A stretch of DNA of 22,057 bases, taken from RGIG3040 sp964410675. GTDB taxonomy: Bacteria; Bacillota; Clostridia; Lachnospirales; Lachnospiraceae. The translations under genes were made by a program, and so were the position numbers. Below are positions 6,621 through 15,336 of this stretch, piece by piece. The stretch covers positions 1-22,057 of the forward strand of contig CAYPIB010000046.1 in the NCBI GenBank assembly GCA_964410675.1, in the 5' to 3' direction. The notes under the pieces are model-generated. The model was given only the letters and a program-made list of their open reading frames with translations, was not told the origin of the DNA and ran no database searches. How positions within the stretch are numbered: the stretch's first letter is position 1; each line of letters begins with the position of its first letter.

Positions 6621-9600
6621 ATGAGTTTGAAGTTTTATTTTGGACCGTCAGGTTCAGGCAAAAGCAGAAGAGTGTATGAGGATATTATTGAGCGTTCGCT
6701 AAAAGAGCCGGAGCGAAATTATTTGATTTTAGTTCCGGATCAGTTTACGATGCAGACCCAGAAGGAGCTTTGCCTTTTACATCCGAATAAAGGCATTATG
6801 AATATTGACATTCTTAGTTTTTCGAGATTGAGCTATCGCATTTTTGAGGAAACAAAAACAGTAGACAGGACACTTTTAGATGACACTGGGAAAAATTTAA
6901 TTCTGAGAAAGGTCGCATCCGAAAGAGAGGACGAGCTTTTAATACTTGGCAAATATTTAAAGAAAATAGGATATATTCATGAAGTAAAGAGTGTTATATC
7001 AGAATTCATGCAGTATGACATCGATGTTGACGGTGTTGGAGAGCTGATTTCTTTTGGTCAAGGGAAAGGTGAGCTTGCTTCCAAGCTAAAGGACGTTAAA
7101 GTATTATACGAGGGATTTTTATCATATCTTTCAGAAAAATATATTACTACGGAGGAATCGCTCGATTTGCTTTGTAAGGTATTGCCTCAGTCTGAGATTA
7201 TAAAAGATTCCGTTGTTGTATTTGATGGGTTTACGGGCTTTACACCGGTACAAAACCGTTTGTTGCAAAGTCTGATGCTTTCTGCCAGTGAAGTAATTGT
7301 GACAGTAACCTTACAGACCGGAATGAATCCGTATCAATTAGATGGTGAACATCAGCTTTTTTATTTAAGTAAAAAAACAGTGCAGTCATTAGAGAGAATT
7401 GCAAAAGAGGCGGGAGTAAAGAGAGGAGCAGACGTCTTTTTAAACGATGAAAGACTGCCAAGGTTTTATAGCAGCAAAGAGTTGCAGCATTTAGAAAAAA
7501 ATTTGTTTAGTACACATCCTCAAATTTATAATGAAAAGCTTCAGGATATTTTTATATCAGAAGCACCGGGACCAAAAGAAGAGGTTCAGAATATTTGTGT
7601 GCAGATGAAAGAGCTTCTTCGGACAAGAGATTATTGTTATCGGGATATTGCAGTCATTGCCGGTGATTTAGAAGCATATGCACATATTATCGATCAGGAA
7701 TGTAAACGCTATGAAATACCGGTCTTTATGGATCGAACAAGAGGGGTTTTGCAAAACCCAATGGTGAGTGCCATTGTGGGGGCGTTAGAAGTAATTATGT
7801 ATCATTTTTCATATGATAGTGTTTTTCACTTTTTAGGAACCGGAATGACAGAAATAGAAAGTGAGGAGGCAGATGCCTTAGCAACATACACGAAAGCTTT
7901 GGGAATACGCACAAGAGCAAAATATGAATCGATTTTCACAAGAAGAAGCCGCATGATGACAGAGGAGAATGGATTAAGCCGGCTGACTGTGTTAAATGAA
8001 ACAAGAGAGAAATTTATTACTTCGATTACTCCACTTTTAAAATTTGAAAGTAATAATAAAGAAAAAGAATTCCCTGCTAAAGAATTAATCGATGCAGTTT
8101 ATGAGTTTTGTGTGACCTTGAATCTGCAGGCAAAAATGGAAACAATGGAGGCAGAGTTTAATAGAAGCGGTGATCTCACAAGGGCGAAAGAATATGGACA
8201 GGTTTATCCTGCAGTGATGGATCTGCTTCATCAAATGCATGAACTGTTACAAAATGAAACACTTAGCTTTAAAGAATTTGCGGATATTTTAATTGCCGGC
8301 TTCAGTGAATTAAAGGTTGGAATTATTCCGCAAAGTGTAGATCAAGTTGTGATAGGCGATATTGAGCGTACCCGCCTAAAGCAAGTAAAGGCATTGTTTT
8401 TTCTCGGTGTAAATGATGGCAATATCCCCAAGTCAAAAGGCAGGGGGGGCCTCATATCTGATATAGAAAGAGAATTTTTACAAGAAAGCGGAAAAGAGCT
8501 GGCACCCACCGGGCGGCAGCAAATGTTTATTCAAAAATTATATTTATATCTTAATCTGACAAAGCCGTCAGAAAAGCTTTATTTATCCTATTCAAAAGCG
8601 GATGGACAGGGAAAGGCGTTAAGACCTGCATACTTAGTCTATACGATGCTGACAGTCTTTGCAGCTGCAAAAGTGACTGAGACAGCAAAACAGGGACTGC
8701 TGCAGCAAATTGGGAGTTTAAGTGACAGTTATGATGATTTTGCTATTTTACTCGGCAAATATGGTAACGGTATGCTTAATGCAAACAGCAGAGAAAGAAT
8801 GGAATTTTTTACCCTGTATGGAATTTATAAAGAAGAGAAAGCAGACGAAATTAAAACGATTGACCGATTCATCGAGGCGGCATTTTACGAATATCAAGAT
8901 ATGCCGCTTAGTAAGATTGCGGCACAAATGATTTATGGTACGATGCTGGAAAACAGTGTCAGCCGGCTAGAGCAATTTGCTTCCTGTGCCTATGCTCACT
9001 TTTTAAAATACGGCTTAAGGCTTTTAGAAGAGGAAGAATTTTCTTTTGAAGCAGTTGATATGGGAAATGTTTTTCATCAAGTACTGCAAGGTTTTTCCAC
9101 ATATTTACAGGAAAAAGGGTTCAGTTGGTTTCATGTGACAAAAGAACAGATTCAAATATTTGTAAAGGAATGCTTAAAGAGGCTGGCTATTGAATATGGA
9201 GAAACTGTTTTATATAGCAGCGCCCGAAATACATATTTGTTAAAGCGGATGGAACGGATGATGGAGCGGACCATTGAAACACTTCAATATCAGCTGAAAA
9301 AGGGAATTTTTGAGCCAAAGGCTTTCGAAGTGCCATTTTCTATGATTGAAAGGTATGATGGCTCGGCAATGAAAATCAGAGGCAGGATTGACCGGCTTGA
9401 TACCGTAGAAAAGGATGGAAATATCTATGTTAAGGTGATTGACTATAAATCGGGAAATACAAAATTTGACCCGGTTTCCTTGTTTTATGGATTGCAGCTT
9501 CAATTGGTCGTATATATGAATGCAGCGATTGCAATGGAGAAAAAAGAACATCCGGATAAGTTGGTCATACCCGGTGCTATTTTGTATTATCATATGAATG

Positions 9601-10055
9601 ACCCCTATGCCAGACGGGAAGAAGCAACGATGAGCACAGAGCAGGTGGAACAGGAAATTCATAAACAGCTGCGGACGGACGGACTTGTAAATGAATCAGA
9701 GGAGGTTGTTTCCATGCTGGATCATAGCTTTGAAGAAAGTTCTTTAGTCATTCCGGTTGACCGGAAAAAGGCCGGCGGATATAAGGCAACTTCATCTACG
9801 GGAAGTGAACCGGAGTTTCAAATAATTTCAGACTATGTAAATGGAAAAATTCGTGAGCTGGCTGGAGAGATAGTGGCGGGCAGCATCAAGGTTAATCCTT
9901 ATGAAAAGGGAGACAGGGACTCCTGTACTTATTGTAACTATCAGTCAATTTGTGGATTTGACAGTAAAGCAGCGGGTTTTAAGAAGCGCTGCCTCGGCGG
10001 GATGAGTAAGCAGGAGGCTATGGCGCTGATAACAGAAAAGGTTAAAAAGGAATAG
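6621..10055 (+). CDS. addB: ATP-dependent helicase/deoxyribonuclease subunit B
   Basis: AddB pairs with AddA to process double-strand DNA ends for recombinational repair, the Gram-positive counterpart of RecBCD. The 1144 residues are close to B. subtilis AddB (1166). The N-terminus carries the nucleotide-binding loop GPSGSGKS (8-15). The C-terminal nuclease domain shows GRIDRLD (921-927) and VIDYKSG (D941, K943), the RecB-family catalytic pattern. Four cysteines fit the AddB iron-sulfur site: C789 in FASCAYAHF and C1102, C1105, C1111 in CTYCNYQSIC; the last three have the same spacing as in B. subtilis. The ATG at 6621 follows a weak GAGG. The stop is one base before addA, so translation is coupled. 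A run of seven G lies in the gene at 8443-8449 (Gly-Gly codons). Confidence 0.96.
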   Translation: MSLKFYFGPSGSGKSRRVYEDIIERSLKEPERNYLILVPDQFTMQTQKELCLLHPNKGIMNIDILSFSRLSYRIFEETKTVDRTLLDDTGKNLILRKVASEREDELLILGKYLKKIGYIHEVKSVISEFMQYDIDVDGVGELISFGQGKGELASKLKDVKVLYEGFLSYLSEKYITTEESLDLLCKVLPQSEIIKDSVVVFDGFTGFTPVQNRLLQSLMLSASEVIVTVTLQTGMNPYQLDGEHQLFYLSKKTVQSLERIAKEAGVKRGADVFLNDERLPRFYSSKELQHLEKNLFSTHPQIYNEKLQDIFISEAPGPKEEVQNICVQMKELLRTRDYCYRDIAVIAGDLEAYAHIIDQECKRYEIPVFMDRTRGVLQNPMVSAIVGALEVIMYHFSYDSVFHFLGTGMTEIESEEADALATYTKALGIRTRAKYESIFTRRSRMMTEENGLSRLTVLNETREKFITSITPLLKFESNNKEKEFPAKELIDAVYEFCVTLNLQAKMETMEAEFNRSGDLTRAKEYGQVYPAVMDLLHQMHELLQNETLSFKEFADILIAGFSELKVGIIPQSVDQVVIGDIERTRLKQVKALFFLGVNDGNIPKSKGRGGLISDIEREFLQESGKELAPTGRQQMFIQKLYLYLNLTKPSEKLYLSYSKADGQGKALRPAYLVYTMLTVFAAAKVTETAKQGLLQQIGSLSDSYDDFAILLGKYGNGMLNANSRERMEFFTLYGIYKEEKADEIKTIDRFIEAAFYEYQDMPLSKIAAQMIYGTMLENSVSRLEQFASCAYAHFLKYGLRLLEEEEFSFEAVDMGNVFHQVLQGFSTYLQEKGFSWFHVTKEQIQIFVKECLKRLAIEYGETVLYSSARNTYLLKRMERMMERTIETLQYQLKKGIFEPKAFEVPFSMIERYDGSAMKIRGRIDRLDTVEKDGNIYVKVIDYKSGNTKFDPVSLFYGLQLQLVVYMNAAIAMEKKEHPDKLVIPGAILYYHMNDPYARREEATMSTEQVEQEIHKQLRTDGLVNESEEVVSMLDHSFEESSLVIPVDRKKAGGYKATSSTGSEPEFQIISDYVNGKIRELAGEIVAGSIKVNPYEKGDRDSCTYCNYQSICGFDSKAAGFKKRCLGGMSKQEAMALITEKVKKE

Positions 10056-10056
10056 T

Positions 10057-13000
10057 ATGGCAATAGCGTTTACGAAGGATCAAAAAAGGGTAATAGAAGA
10101 AAGAAATAAAAATATCTTAGTTTCTGCCGCCGCCGGCTCGGGAAAGACGGCGGTTTTAACGGCAAGAATTTTATCCAGACTGATGGATCAGGAGCAGCCT
10201 GTAGATATTGACCGAATGCTGATTGTCACCTTTACAAATAGTGCGGCGGCGGAGATGAGGGAAAGAATATCGAGGGCAATCAATAAGGAACTAAGGAAAA
10301 ATCCCGAGGATGCACATCTGCAGAAGCAAGCTGTCTATATACACCGGGCACTGATCACGACGATTGACAGCTTCTGTAAATATTTGATTGCCAATCATTT
10401 TGAAGACATTGGTATTGACCCGGGACTCCGTATTGCTGATCAGGGCGAATTGGAACTTTTAAAGAAGGATACGTTAGATGAAGTGCTTGAACTGGCTTTT
10501 GAAAAAAGTGAGCCGGACTTTTTGAATCTGGTGGAAAGTTATGCATCTGGGCGGAGTGAGGCTGCTTTAGAAGGATATATCAGGCGGTTATATGAGTTTT
10601 CCATGAGCTATCCATGGCCGAAGGAGTGGCTGCTTTCATGTAAAAAGGATTACGAATATGCAAACCTTGAAGAATTTTTACAAGCGGATTTTATGAAAGA
10701 AGCAATGAAATATGCGGCTGTAATTTTACAGGAGGCAGCAGAGCTTTTAAAACAGGCAGAGGAAATTTGTGAGGAAAGTGACGGTCCGTATCAATATGCC
10801 GAGTTGATATTACAGGAGAAAGAAACATTTGAAAGACTTTCTCTCATTCGTAATTATGAGGAATTGGAAGTGGAAATAAAGAAAGTTGTATTTAAAATGC
10901 TTCCAAGAAAAAAAGATGAAACGGTAAATGAAGATAAAAAAGAGCAGGTGAAGGAGCTTCGGTCACAGGTAAAGAGTATGCTTTTAAAGCTTAAGGAGGA
11001 ACTCTTTTTTGTCCCCTTACAACAGGCATTTGAAGATATACTTGCTTGTAAAGAAAATGTTTCCGCTCTGATTGAAATTACGTTGGCATTTATTGATTTA
11101 TATCAAGAAAAGAAGCAAGATAAAAATATTATGGATTTTTCCGACATGGAGCATTTTGCACTGGAAATTCTCTTAGAGAAAAAAGAAGGAGCTTATGTGC
11201 CGACAGAGACAGCAATGCAATATCAGCAATATTTTGCCGAAATTATGACAGATGAGTATCAGGATAGTAATCTGGTGCAAGAATTGATACTTCAAAGCAT
11301 AGCCAGAACGACAGAGGGACAGGCAAATCGTTTTATGGTTGGTGATGTAAAACAGAGTATTTATAAATTCAGACTCGCAAGACCGGAAATTTTTTTAGAA
11401 AAATATACACAGTTTAATGAAGGAGAAAAAGACTGTGCAGCCATTGACCTTCACCAGAATTTTAGAAGTCGTCCTGAGGTGATAGATACGGTAAATTATA
11501 TGTTTAAAAGAGTGATGGACAAGTCGCTTGGACAAATTACATATGATGATAAGGCGGCACTATATGCCGGTGCTGATTATGGCGATTGGTGTGCAGAAAA
11601 CGAAACGGAGCTGCTAATATTTGAAAAGAAGCAAGAGACCGAGGCAGGTGAGCTTGTATCATCGCTTGGAAGGTTTAAGGGTGAAGCAGCTATGATAGCG
11701 GCTAGGATTAAGAGACTGATGAGAACCTTTCAGGTAAAAGACGAAGATACAGGCGGCTTACGTCCGCTTAAATACGGAGACATTGCAATACTGCTTCGCT
11801 CAGGAGCGGTTATTGAAGATGTCATAAGAGAAGAATTGACAGCACAGGGAATTCCTGTTTATTCAGCTTCGAGAACAGGGTATTTTTCGGCAATTGAAGT
11901 TCGTCATGTTTTAGACTATTTAAAGGTAATCAACAACCCATATAAGGACCATGCACTGTGCGGTGTTTTAAAGTCACCTTTTTTTGCATGTTCGGATGAT
12001 CAAATGGCAATTATGAAGGGGATGTTTGGGAGGGAAAAGCAATCTATGCCGATGTATCAATGCATTAAGGAATGGGCAGTCCTAGAGCCGGACGATGAGA
12101 GATTGGAAGAGTTCAAGGAGCTGGGCCCGCTAATAGGGGAGACGATAAAAAAAGCCGATGTGATATGGAAGCAAATAGAAAGCAATCGTAAATTAGCTAA
12201 AATCTTATCGGTACACGAGCTGATGGAAACGTTATTTGTACAGGCAGATTATGTAGAATATATCACAGCAATGTCAGGCGGTGTTCAGAAGCGTGCAAAT
12301 GTGGAAATGCTTTTAGAAAAGGCAGTGGAATTTGAAAAAACAAGCTTTCATGGACTGTTTTATTTCGTGCGTTATATTGAACAGTTAGAAAAATATCAAA
12401 TTGAGTATGGTGAGGCTAACTTAGCCTCCGAGCAGTCGGACTGTGTTAAAATTATGACCATTCATAAGAGCAAGGGACTGGAGTTTCCTGTCTGCATTGT
12501 CGCAGGGCTTGATAAGCGGTTTAATATGCAGGATACATATAGTCCTGTCATTATGGATGTTGACTGGGGAATCGGAACAGAAATGATCGATCCTCATAAA
12601 AGAGTGAAGGCTAAAACTATACGAAAAAATATCATTGCGGCAAAGTGGAAATTAGATAATCTGGGTGAAGAATTGCGTATTTTATATGTTGCCATGACAA
12701 GAGCAAAAGAAAAACTGATTTTATGTGCGGAGACCGGAAAAATCAAAAGTCTTTATAATGATATAGATAAAAAAGGAGAGCAGCTTTCTTATTATACAAG
12801 AACAAGTGCCTCAAGTCCGCTTCACTATGTAGTGAGGGCACTGTGCAGTCAACCGAAATTTTTGGAAAATCTTGTTATTGTTCACGAGGATGATTTGCAA
12901 GGAGAAGAAGTGCTGCAGCAATTAACAAGCAATGCTAAAAAAGATTTTTTAACCAAGCACTGGAAGAGTGAGCCGATGGATGAACAGTTAAAAAATAGTC

Positions 13001-13719
13001 TTTTGGAGAAATTTGCTTTTATATATCCACATGATAATCTAAGGAATCTATATACAAAAACAAGCGTCTCTGAATTAAAGCTGGCCGCCTTTCAAGAAGA
13101 GGGAGAGGAAATTGCCTCCATATTTGAAACAGAAAGACCGCCGGTACCATATCTTCCTGCCTATATGAGAGAACAGCAGGAGGCAACCGGAACCGGCAGA
13201 GGAAATGCATACCATAAAGTATTAGAAATGATTGACTATAAGAAATATAAAGGTATGGTATCAGCGGCAGAAGTATTCAAGCTTATTGACGCAGATATCG
13301 GACAGTTTGTATTGGAAGGGAAGTTCGAAGAGGAGAATGTAAGGCTTGTTGATAAAGGAAAGATAGCAAATTTTATTTCTTCATTTTATGGACAACTTAT
13401 GTGTGAAGCGGCGGCCGGCCAGAAGCTTTATAAAGAAAAGCCGTTTGTAATTGCGTTGCCGGCAAATCGAATTGATAAGCAGTATCCAAAGGAAGAGGCA
13501 TTATTAATTCAGGGAATTATCGACGTTTATTTTGAGATAAACGGAGAGTTAATTGTTTTGGACTATAAGACTGATCGAGTAAACTCAATTGATGAATTAG
13601 TGAAACGCTATAAGACACAGCTTGATTACTACAAAGAGGCATTAGAGCAGCTGACCGGTAAAAAGGCAGCAAAGAGAGTCATATATTCTTTTGCTTTGGA
13701 AGAAGACGCGGCATGGTAA
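10057..13719 (+). CDS. addA: ATP-dependent helicase/nuclease subunit A
   Basis: AddA is the UvrD-like motor and nuclease subunit that unwinds and degrades broken DNA ends with AddB. The product has 1220 residues (B. subtilis about 1232). The Walker A motif is AAAGSGKT (24-31, Lys30). The Walker B region is MTDEYQDSN (D399, E400). Superfamily 1 motifs follow in KQSIYKFR, LHQNFRSRPEV, TIHKSKGLEFPV and LYVAMTRAKEKL. The C-terminal nuclease domain has GNAYHKVLE (H1053), GIIDVYF (D1156) and VLDYKTDR (D1169, K1171), the metal-binding and catalytic pattern of the RecB nuclease family. The ATG at 10057 is one base after the addB stop, with AAGGAA just upstream inside addB. All key residues are present, so both subunits look functional. 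Confidence 0.97.
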   Translation: MAIAFTKDQKRVIEERNKNILVSAAAGSGKTAVLTARILSRLMDQEQPVDIDRMLIVTFTNSAAAEMRERISRAINKELRKNPEDAHLQKQAVYIHRALITTIDSFCKYLIANHFEDIGIDPGLRIADQGELELLKKDTLDEVLELAFEKSEPDFLNLVESYASGRSEAALEGYIRRLYEFSMSYPWPKEWLLSCKKDYEYANLEEFLQADFMKEAMKYAAVILQEAAELLKQAEEICEESDGPYQYAELILQEKETFERLSLIRNYEELEVEIKKVVFKMLPRKKDETVNEDKKEQVKELRSQVKSMLLKLKEELFFVPLQQAFEDILACKENVSALIEITLAFIDLYQEKKQDKNIMDFSDMEHFALEILLEKKEGAYVPTETAMQYQQYFAEIMTDEYQDSNLVQELILQSIARTTEGQANRFMVGDVKQSIYKFRLARPEIFLEKYTQFNEGEKDCAAIDLHQNFRSRPEVIDTVNYMFKRVMDKSLGQITYDDKAALYAGADYGDWCAENETELLIFEKKQETEAGELVSSLGRFKGEAAMIAARIKRLMRTFQVKDEDTGGLRPLKYGDIAILLRSGAVIEDVIREELTAQGIPVYSASRTGYFSAIEVRHVLDYLKVINNPYKDHALCGVLKSPFFACSDDQMAIMKGMFGREKQSMPMYQCIKEWAVLEPDDERLEEFKELGPLIGETIKKADVIWKQIESNRKLAKILSVHELMETLFVQADYVEYITAMSGGVQKRANVEMLLEKAVEFEKTSFHGLFYFVRYIEQLEKYQIEYGEANLASEQSDCVKIMTIHKSKGLEFPVCIVAGLDKRFNMQDTYSPVIMDVDWGIGTEMIDPHKRVKAKTIRKNIIAAKWKLDNLGEELRILYVAMTRAKEKLILCAETGKIKSLYNDIDKKGEQLSYYTRTSASSPLHYVVRALCSQPKFLENLVIVHEDDLQGEEVLQQLTSNAKKDFLTKHWKSEPMDEQLKNSLLEKFAFIYPHDNLRNLYTKTSVSELKLAAFQEEGEEIASIFETERPPVPYLPAYMREQQEATGTGRGNAYHKVLEMIDYKKYKGMVSAAEVFKLIDADIGQFVLEGKFEEENVRLVDKGKIANFISSFYGQLMCEAAAGQKLYKEKPFVIALPANRIDKQYPKEEALLIQGIIDVYFEINGELIVLDYKTDRVNSIDELVKRYKTQLDYYKEALEQLTGKKAAKRVIYSFALEEDAAW

Positions 13720-13721
13720 GA

Positions 13722-13744
13722 AAGATTCTGCAAAGCAGAATCTT
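13722..13744. terminator. Perfect 10-bp hairpin between addA and the convergent membrane protein gene
   Basis: AAGATTCTGC (13722-13731) and GCAGAATCTT (13735-13744) are exact reverse complements around a 3-base loop. On the - strand the stem is followed by TCTTACC (TTTCTT counting the stem end), so it suits termination of the XRE/membrane-protein unit. On the + strand it is followed by GCGCC, with no T tract, so termination of addA would be weaker. Confidence 0.6.
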
Positions 13745-13752
13745 GCGCCGGG

Positions 13753-13762
13753 TGCGGCCGCA
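13753..13762. repeat. GC-rich perfect palindrome TGCGGCCGCA
   Basis: A 10-base self-complementary sequence within a GC-rich block (13745-13762) that stands out in AT-rich surroundings, squeezed between the hairpin and the stop of the convergent gene. It could be part of a dispersed REP-like element or a protein site; one copy in this window cannot decide. Confidence 0.4.
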
Positions 13763-13766
13763 TTGC

Positions 13767-14213
13767 TTAGAGTTTACGTGAGTAATATAAAGTCAGTGCA
13801 ACATATAAAAGAACAAGTACAATTAAGATTGCGCCAATCGTTAAAAAAACGGTTCGGTTAAGGAAAGATGTAATAATTCCGGCAAATCCTAAAAAGCCAA
13901 ACGCTAAATATATACAGGATTTACATGTTTTCAAGGATATAATTTGGTTTCGCTCATCCGTTTCTTTTATATGAAAAGCTTCCAGTGATTCTTGACTGCT
14001 AAGAGCTTTACGATATTTAAGATAACGATAGATGGTGGTAAACTCCAATCCGGCGAAAAAACCGATTAGCATTTCCGTTGACAAGATGCTGTCTGCTTTG
14101 GCACTGCCGCTTAATTTAATGCTAAGTGCGATGATGATAATTAGTCCCCCCAATATAGCAAATAAGAAAATTCCCAGCTTTCTTTTCTTTATTTCTTTTT
14201 CAAAAGATTTCAT
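13767..14213 (-). CDS. Four-helix membrane protein paired with XRE regulator
   Basis: A 148-residue integral membrane protein with four predicted transmembrane segments, at about residues 13-33, 44-64, 99-118 and 120-142. Between the two hairpins lies a charged loop with KETDERNQIISLKT (83-96); a DERN-type motif of this kind occurs in small membrane proteins often found beside XRE regulators (DUF2178-like), but I cannot fix the family. The frame is open further upstream to 14306, but that would lie deep inside the XRE gene; the ATG at 14213 has GGAGG (plus 14223-14227) nine bases before it. The start overlaps the end of the XRE gene by 14 bases, so the two are translationally coupled. It may act as a sensor or immunity partner for the regulator; this is inference from position only. 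Confidence 0.75.
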   Translation of the reverse strand: MKSFEKEIKKRKLGIFLFAILGGLIIIIALSIKLSGSAKADSILSTEMLIGFFAGLEFTTIYRYLKYRKALSSQESLEAFHIKETDERNQIISLKTCKSCIYLAFGFLGFAGIITSFLNRTVFLTIGAILIVLVLLYVALTLYYSRKL

Positions 14214-14421
14214 AGTCAATATCCTCCACGTCTGAAAAATCAAAAACATTTTCAATTGATAGTCCAAAAAATTTAGAAATTTTATATGCAAGCGGTAATG
14301 AGGCAATATATTTTTCGTTTTCTATGGAAGTGATTGTATGGCGTGTAACATGTACAGCTTTCGCTAATTCCTCTTGAGAGATTCTCCGCTGTTTTCGTAA
14401 CTCACGTATTCTTGTTTTCAT
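14200..14421 (-). CDS. XRE family (Cro/CI-type HTH) transcriptional regulator
   Basis: A 73-residue, one-domain DNA-binding protein that starts MKTRIRELRKQRRISQEELA and contains the helix-turn-helix at about residues 15-36 (QEELAKAVHVTRHTITSIEN). The tail is acidic (FSDVEDIDYEIF). An in-frame ATG at 14451 would add ten residues, but the predicted promoter puts the transcript start near 14457, leaving almost no leader; the ATG at 14421 has AAGGA close upstream and gives the usual MKTRIREL start. It is the first gene of a two-gene unit with the membrane protein and is divergent from the ABC transporter operon. The shared promoter region carries a repeated operator-like sequence, so it is the natural candidate repressor of the ABC genes and perhaps of itself. 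Confidence 0.88.
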   Translation of the reverse strand: MKTRIRELRKQRRISQEELAKAVHVTRHTITSIENEKYIASLPLAYKISKFFGLSIENVFDFSDVEDIDYEIF

Positions 14422-14463
14422 CGTTCCTTCAGGCCTCGCTTTCAAACTCATTTCTTACAAATT

Positions 14464-14493
14464 ATTATAGTTCATAAGTGATTGATTAGTCAA
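14464..14493 (-). promoter_or_regulatory. Promoter of the XRE-membrane protein unit
   Basis: On the - strand TTGACT (plus 14488-14493), an 18-base spacer and a perfect TATAAT (plus 14464-14469). Transcription should start near 14457, which favours translation from 14421 rather than 14451. Confidence 0.75.
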
Positions 14494-14497
14494 GCAC

Positions 14498-14538
14498 ACT
14501 ACACCAAAAATGTATAGTTGACTACACCAAAAATGTAT
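14498..14538. repeat. Two-copy direct repeat, likely operator of the ABC transporter promoter
   Basis: ACTACACCAAAAATGTAT occurs exactly twice, at 14498-14515 and 14521-14538, with a period of 23 bases (about two helical turns). A partial third copy, CTACACAATATAG, follows at 14545-14557. Each copy is also an imperfect dyad, CTACAC to GTATAG in copy one. The second copy fills the spacer of the ABC promoter, so a bound protein would block RNA polymerase. The first copy lies next to the -35 box of the divergent XRE promoter. Confidence 0.7.
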
Positions 14539-14546
14539 GGTACGCT
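14518..14546 (+). promoter_or_regulatory. Probable promoter of the ABC transporter operon
   Basis: TTGACT (14518-14523), a 17-base spacer and TACGCT (14541-14546) with TG at 14538-14539. The -35 box is strong and the -10 weak, as expected for a regulated promoter. The spacer holds the second operator repeat. Confidence 0.5.
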
Positions 14547-14583
14547 ACACAATATAGCAAGCAGTTTTTGCATGGAGGTGCGT

Positions 14584-15336
14584 ATGAAACATATTGAATT
14601 TAGAAACGTCAAGAAAACTTTTGGTGAGGTAACAGCAATTAATGGATTGAATTTAAATATTTACGAAGGAGAGGTCTATGCGCTTCTCGGGCATAACGGA
14701 GCCGGGAAAACAACAACACTCCGTCTGCTTCTTGGACTTTTAGAGCCGGATGAGGGGAATATTTCTGTCTTTGGGAATAACCCCATAAAAGACGATAGTG
14801 CCTTACGCAGTATGTGCGGTGTATTGTCAGAAGATGTAGGGCTTTATGAGCCTTTGACTGTTTATGATAATCTGCTGTATTATGCGGACATATACGGTAT
14901 TAAGCGGATTGAATCGAATCAGCGTATAGACGAGCTGTTAAAGAAGTTTGATTTGTCTGATAAAAAGAATCTCGTTGTAAAGGGATTTTCTACCGGTATG
15001 AGAAAGAAAGTGGCCCTGATTCGCGCAATGTTGCACCGTCCCCGTATTTTATTGCTTGACGAGCCTACAAACGGACTTGATCCGGTTGCGACAACGGATT
15101 TAAGAAATATGCTGTCTGAGCTTTCAAAAGAACAGGGAACCACAATTATTATGACAACACATAACCTTGAGGAAGTCCAGAAAATGTGCGATAAAATCAG
15201 TATTTTCCGTCACGGAAAAAATATCTTTACTGATTCCATATCATCACTTAAGGATAGTGAACATTATATGGAGCATGGGCAGTTCAGTCTTGAAAAACTA
15301 TATATGGACATTGAAACAAGGAGGGCAGGAAAATGA
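14584..15336 (+). CDS. ABC transporter ATP-binding protein
   Basis: A 250-residue ATPase that powers the membrane protein encoded next. Walker A is GHNGAGKT (36-43). The Q-loop region reads VLSEDVGLYEPLT, with Glu/Asp where many members have Gln, a variant common in the NatA/BcrA-like export branch. The signature is FSTGMRKK (135-142), Walker B ILLLDEP (155-161) and the switch histidine is TTHNLEE (H193). The frame is open back to a TTG at 14518, which falls within the promoter; the ATG at 14584 with GGAGG at 14574-14578 is the clear start. Its last bases overlap the permease start in ATGA, so the two are coupled. The substrate cannot be told; bacitracin/lantibiotic-type or sodium export are family possibilities, and the inducible-looking promoter would suit a stress or antibiotic response. 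Confidence 0.93.
   Translation: MKHIEFRNVKKTFGEVTAINGLNLNIYEGEVYALLGHNGAGKTTTLRLLLGLLEPDEGNISVFGNNPIKDDSALRSMCGVLSEDVGLYEPLTVYDNLLYYADIYGIKRIESNQRIDELLKKFDLSDKKNLVVKGFSTGMRKKVALIRAMLHRPRILLLDEPTNGLDPVATTDLRNMLSELSKEQGTTIIMTTHNLEEVQKMCDKISIFRHGKNIFTDSISSLKDSEHYMEHGQFSLEKLYMDIETRRAGK

Noticed and set aside
9240..9662. A 140-codon open frame antisense to addB
   Set aside because: It lies wholly inside a well-conserved gene, has no family resemblance and no convincing ribosome binding site. The same applies to the other antisense frames in addB, addA, asnS and the ABC genes.
14518..14520. TTG as the start of the ABC ATPase
   Set aside because: It is the -35 box of the promoter; the ATG at 14584 has a strong GGAGG and gives a normal-length protein.
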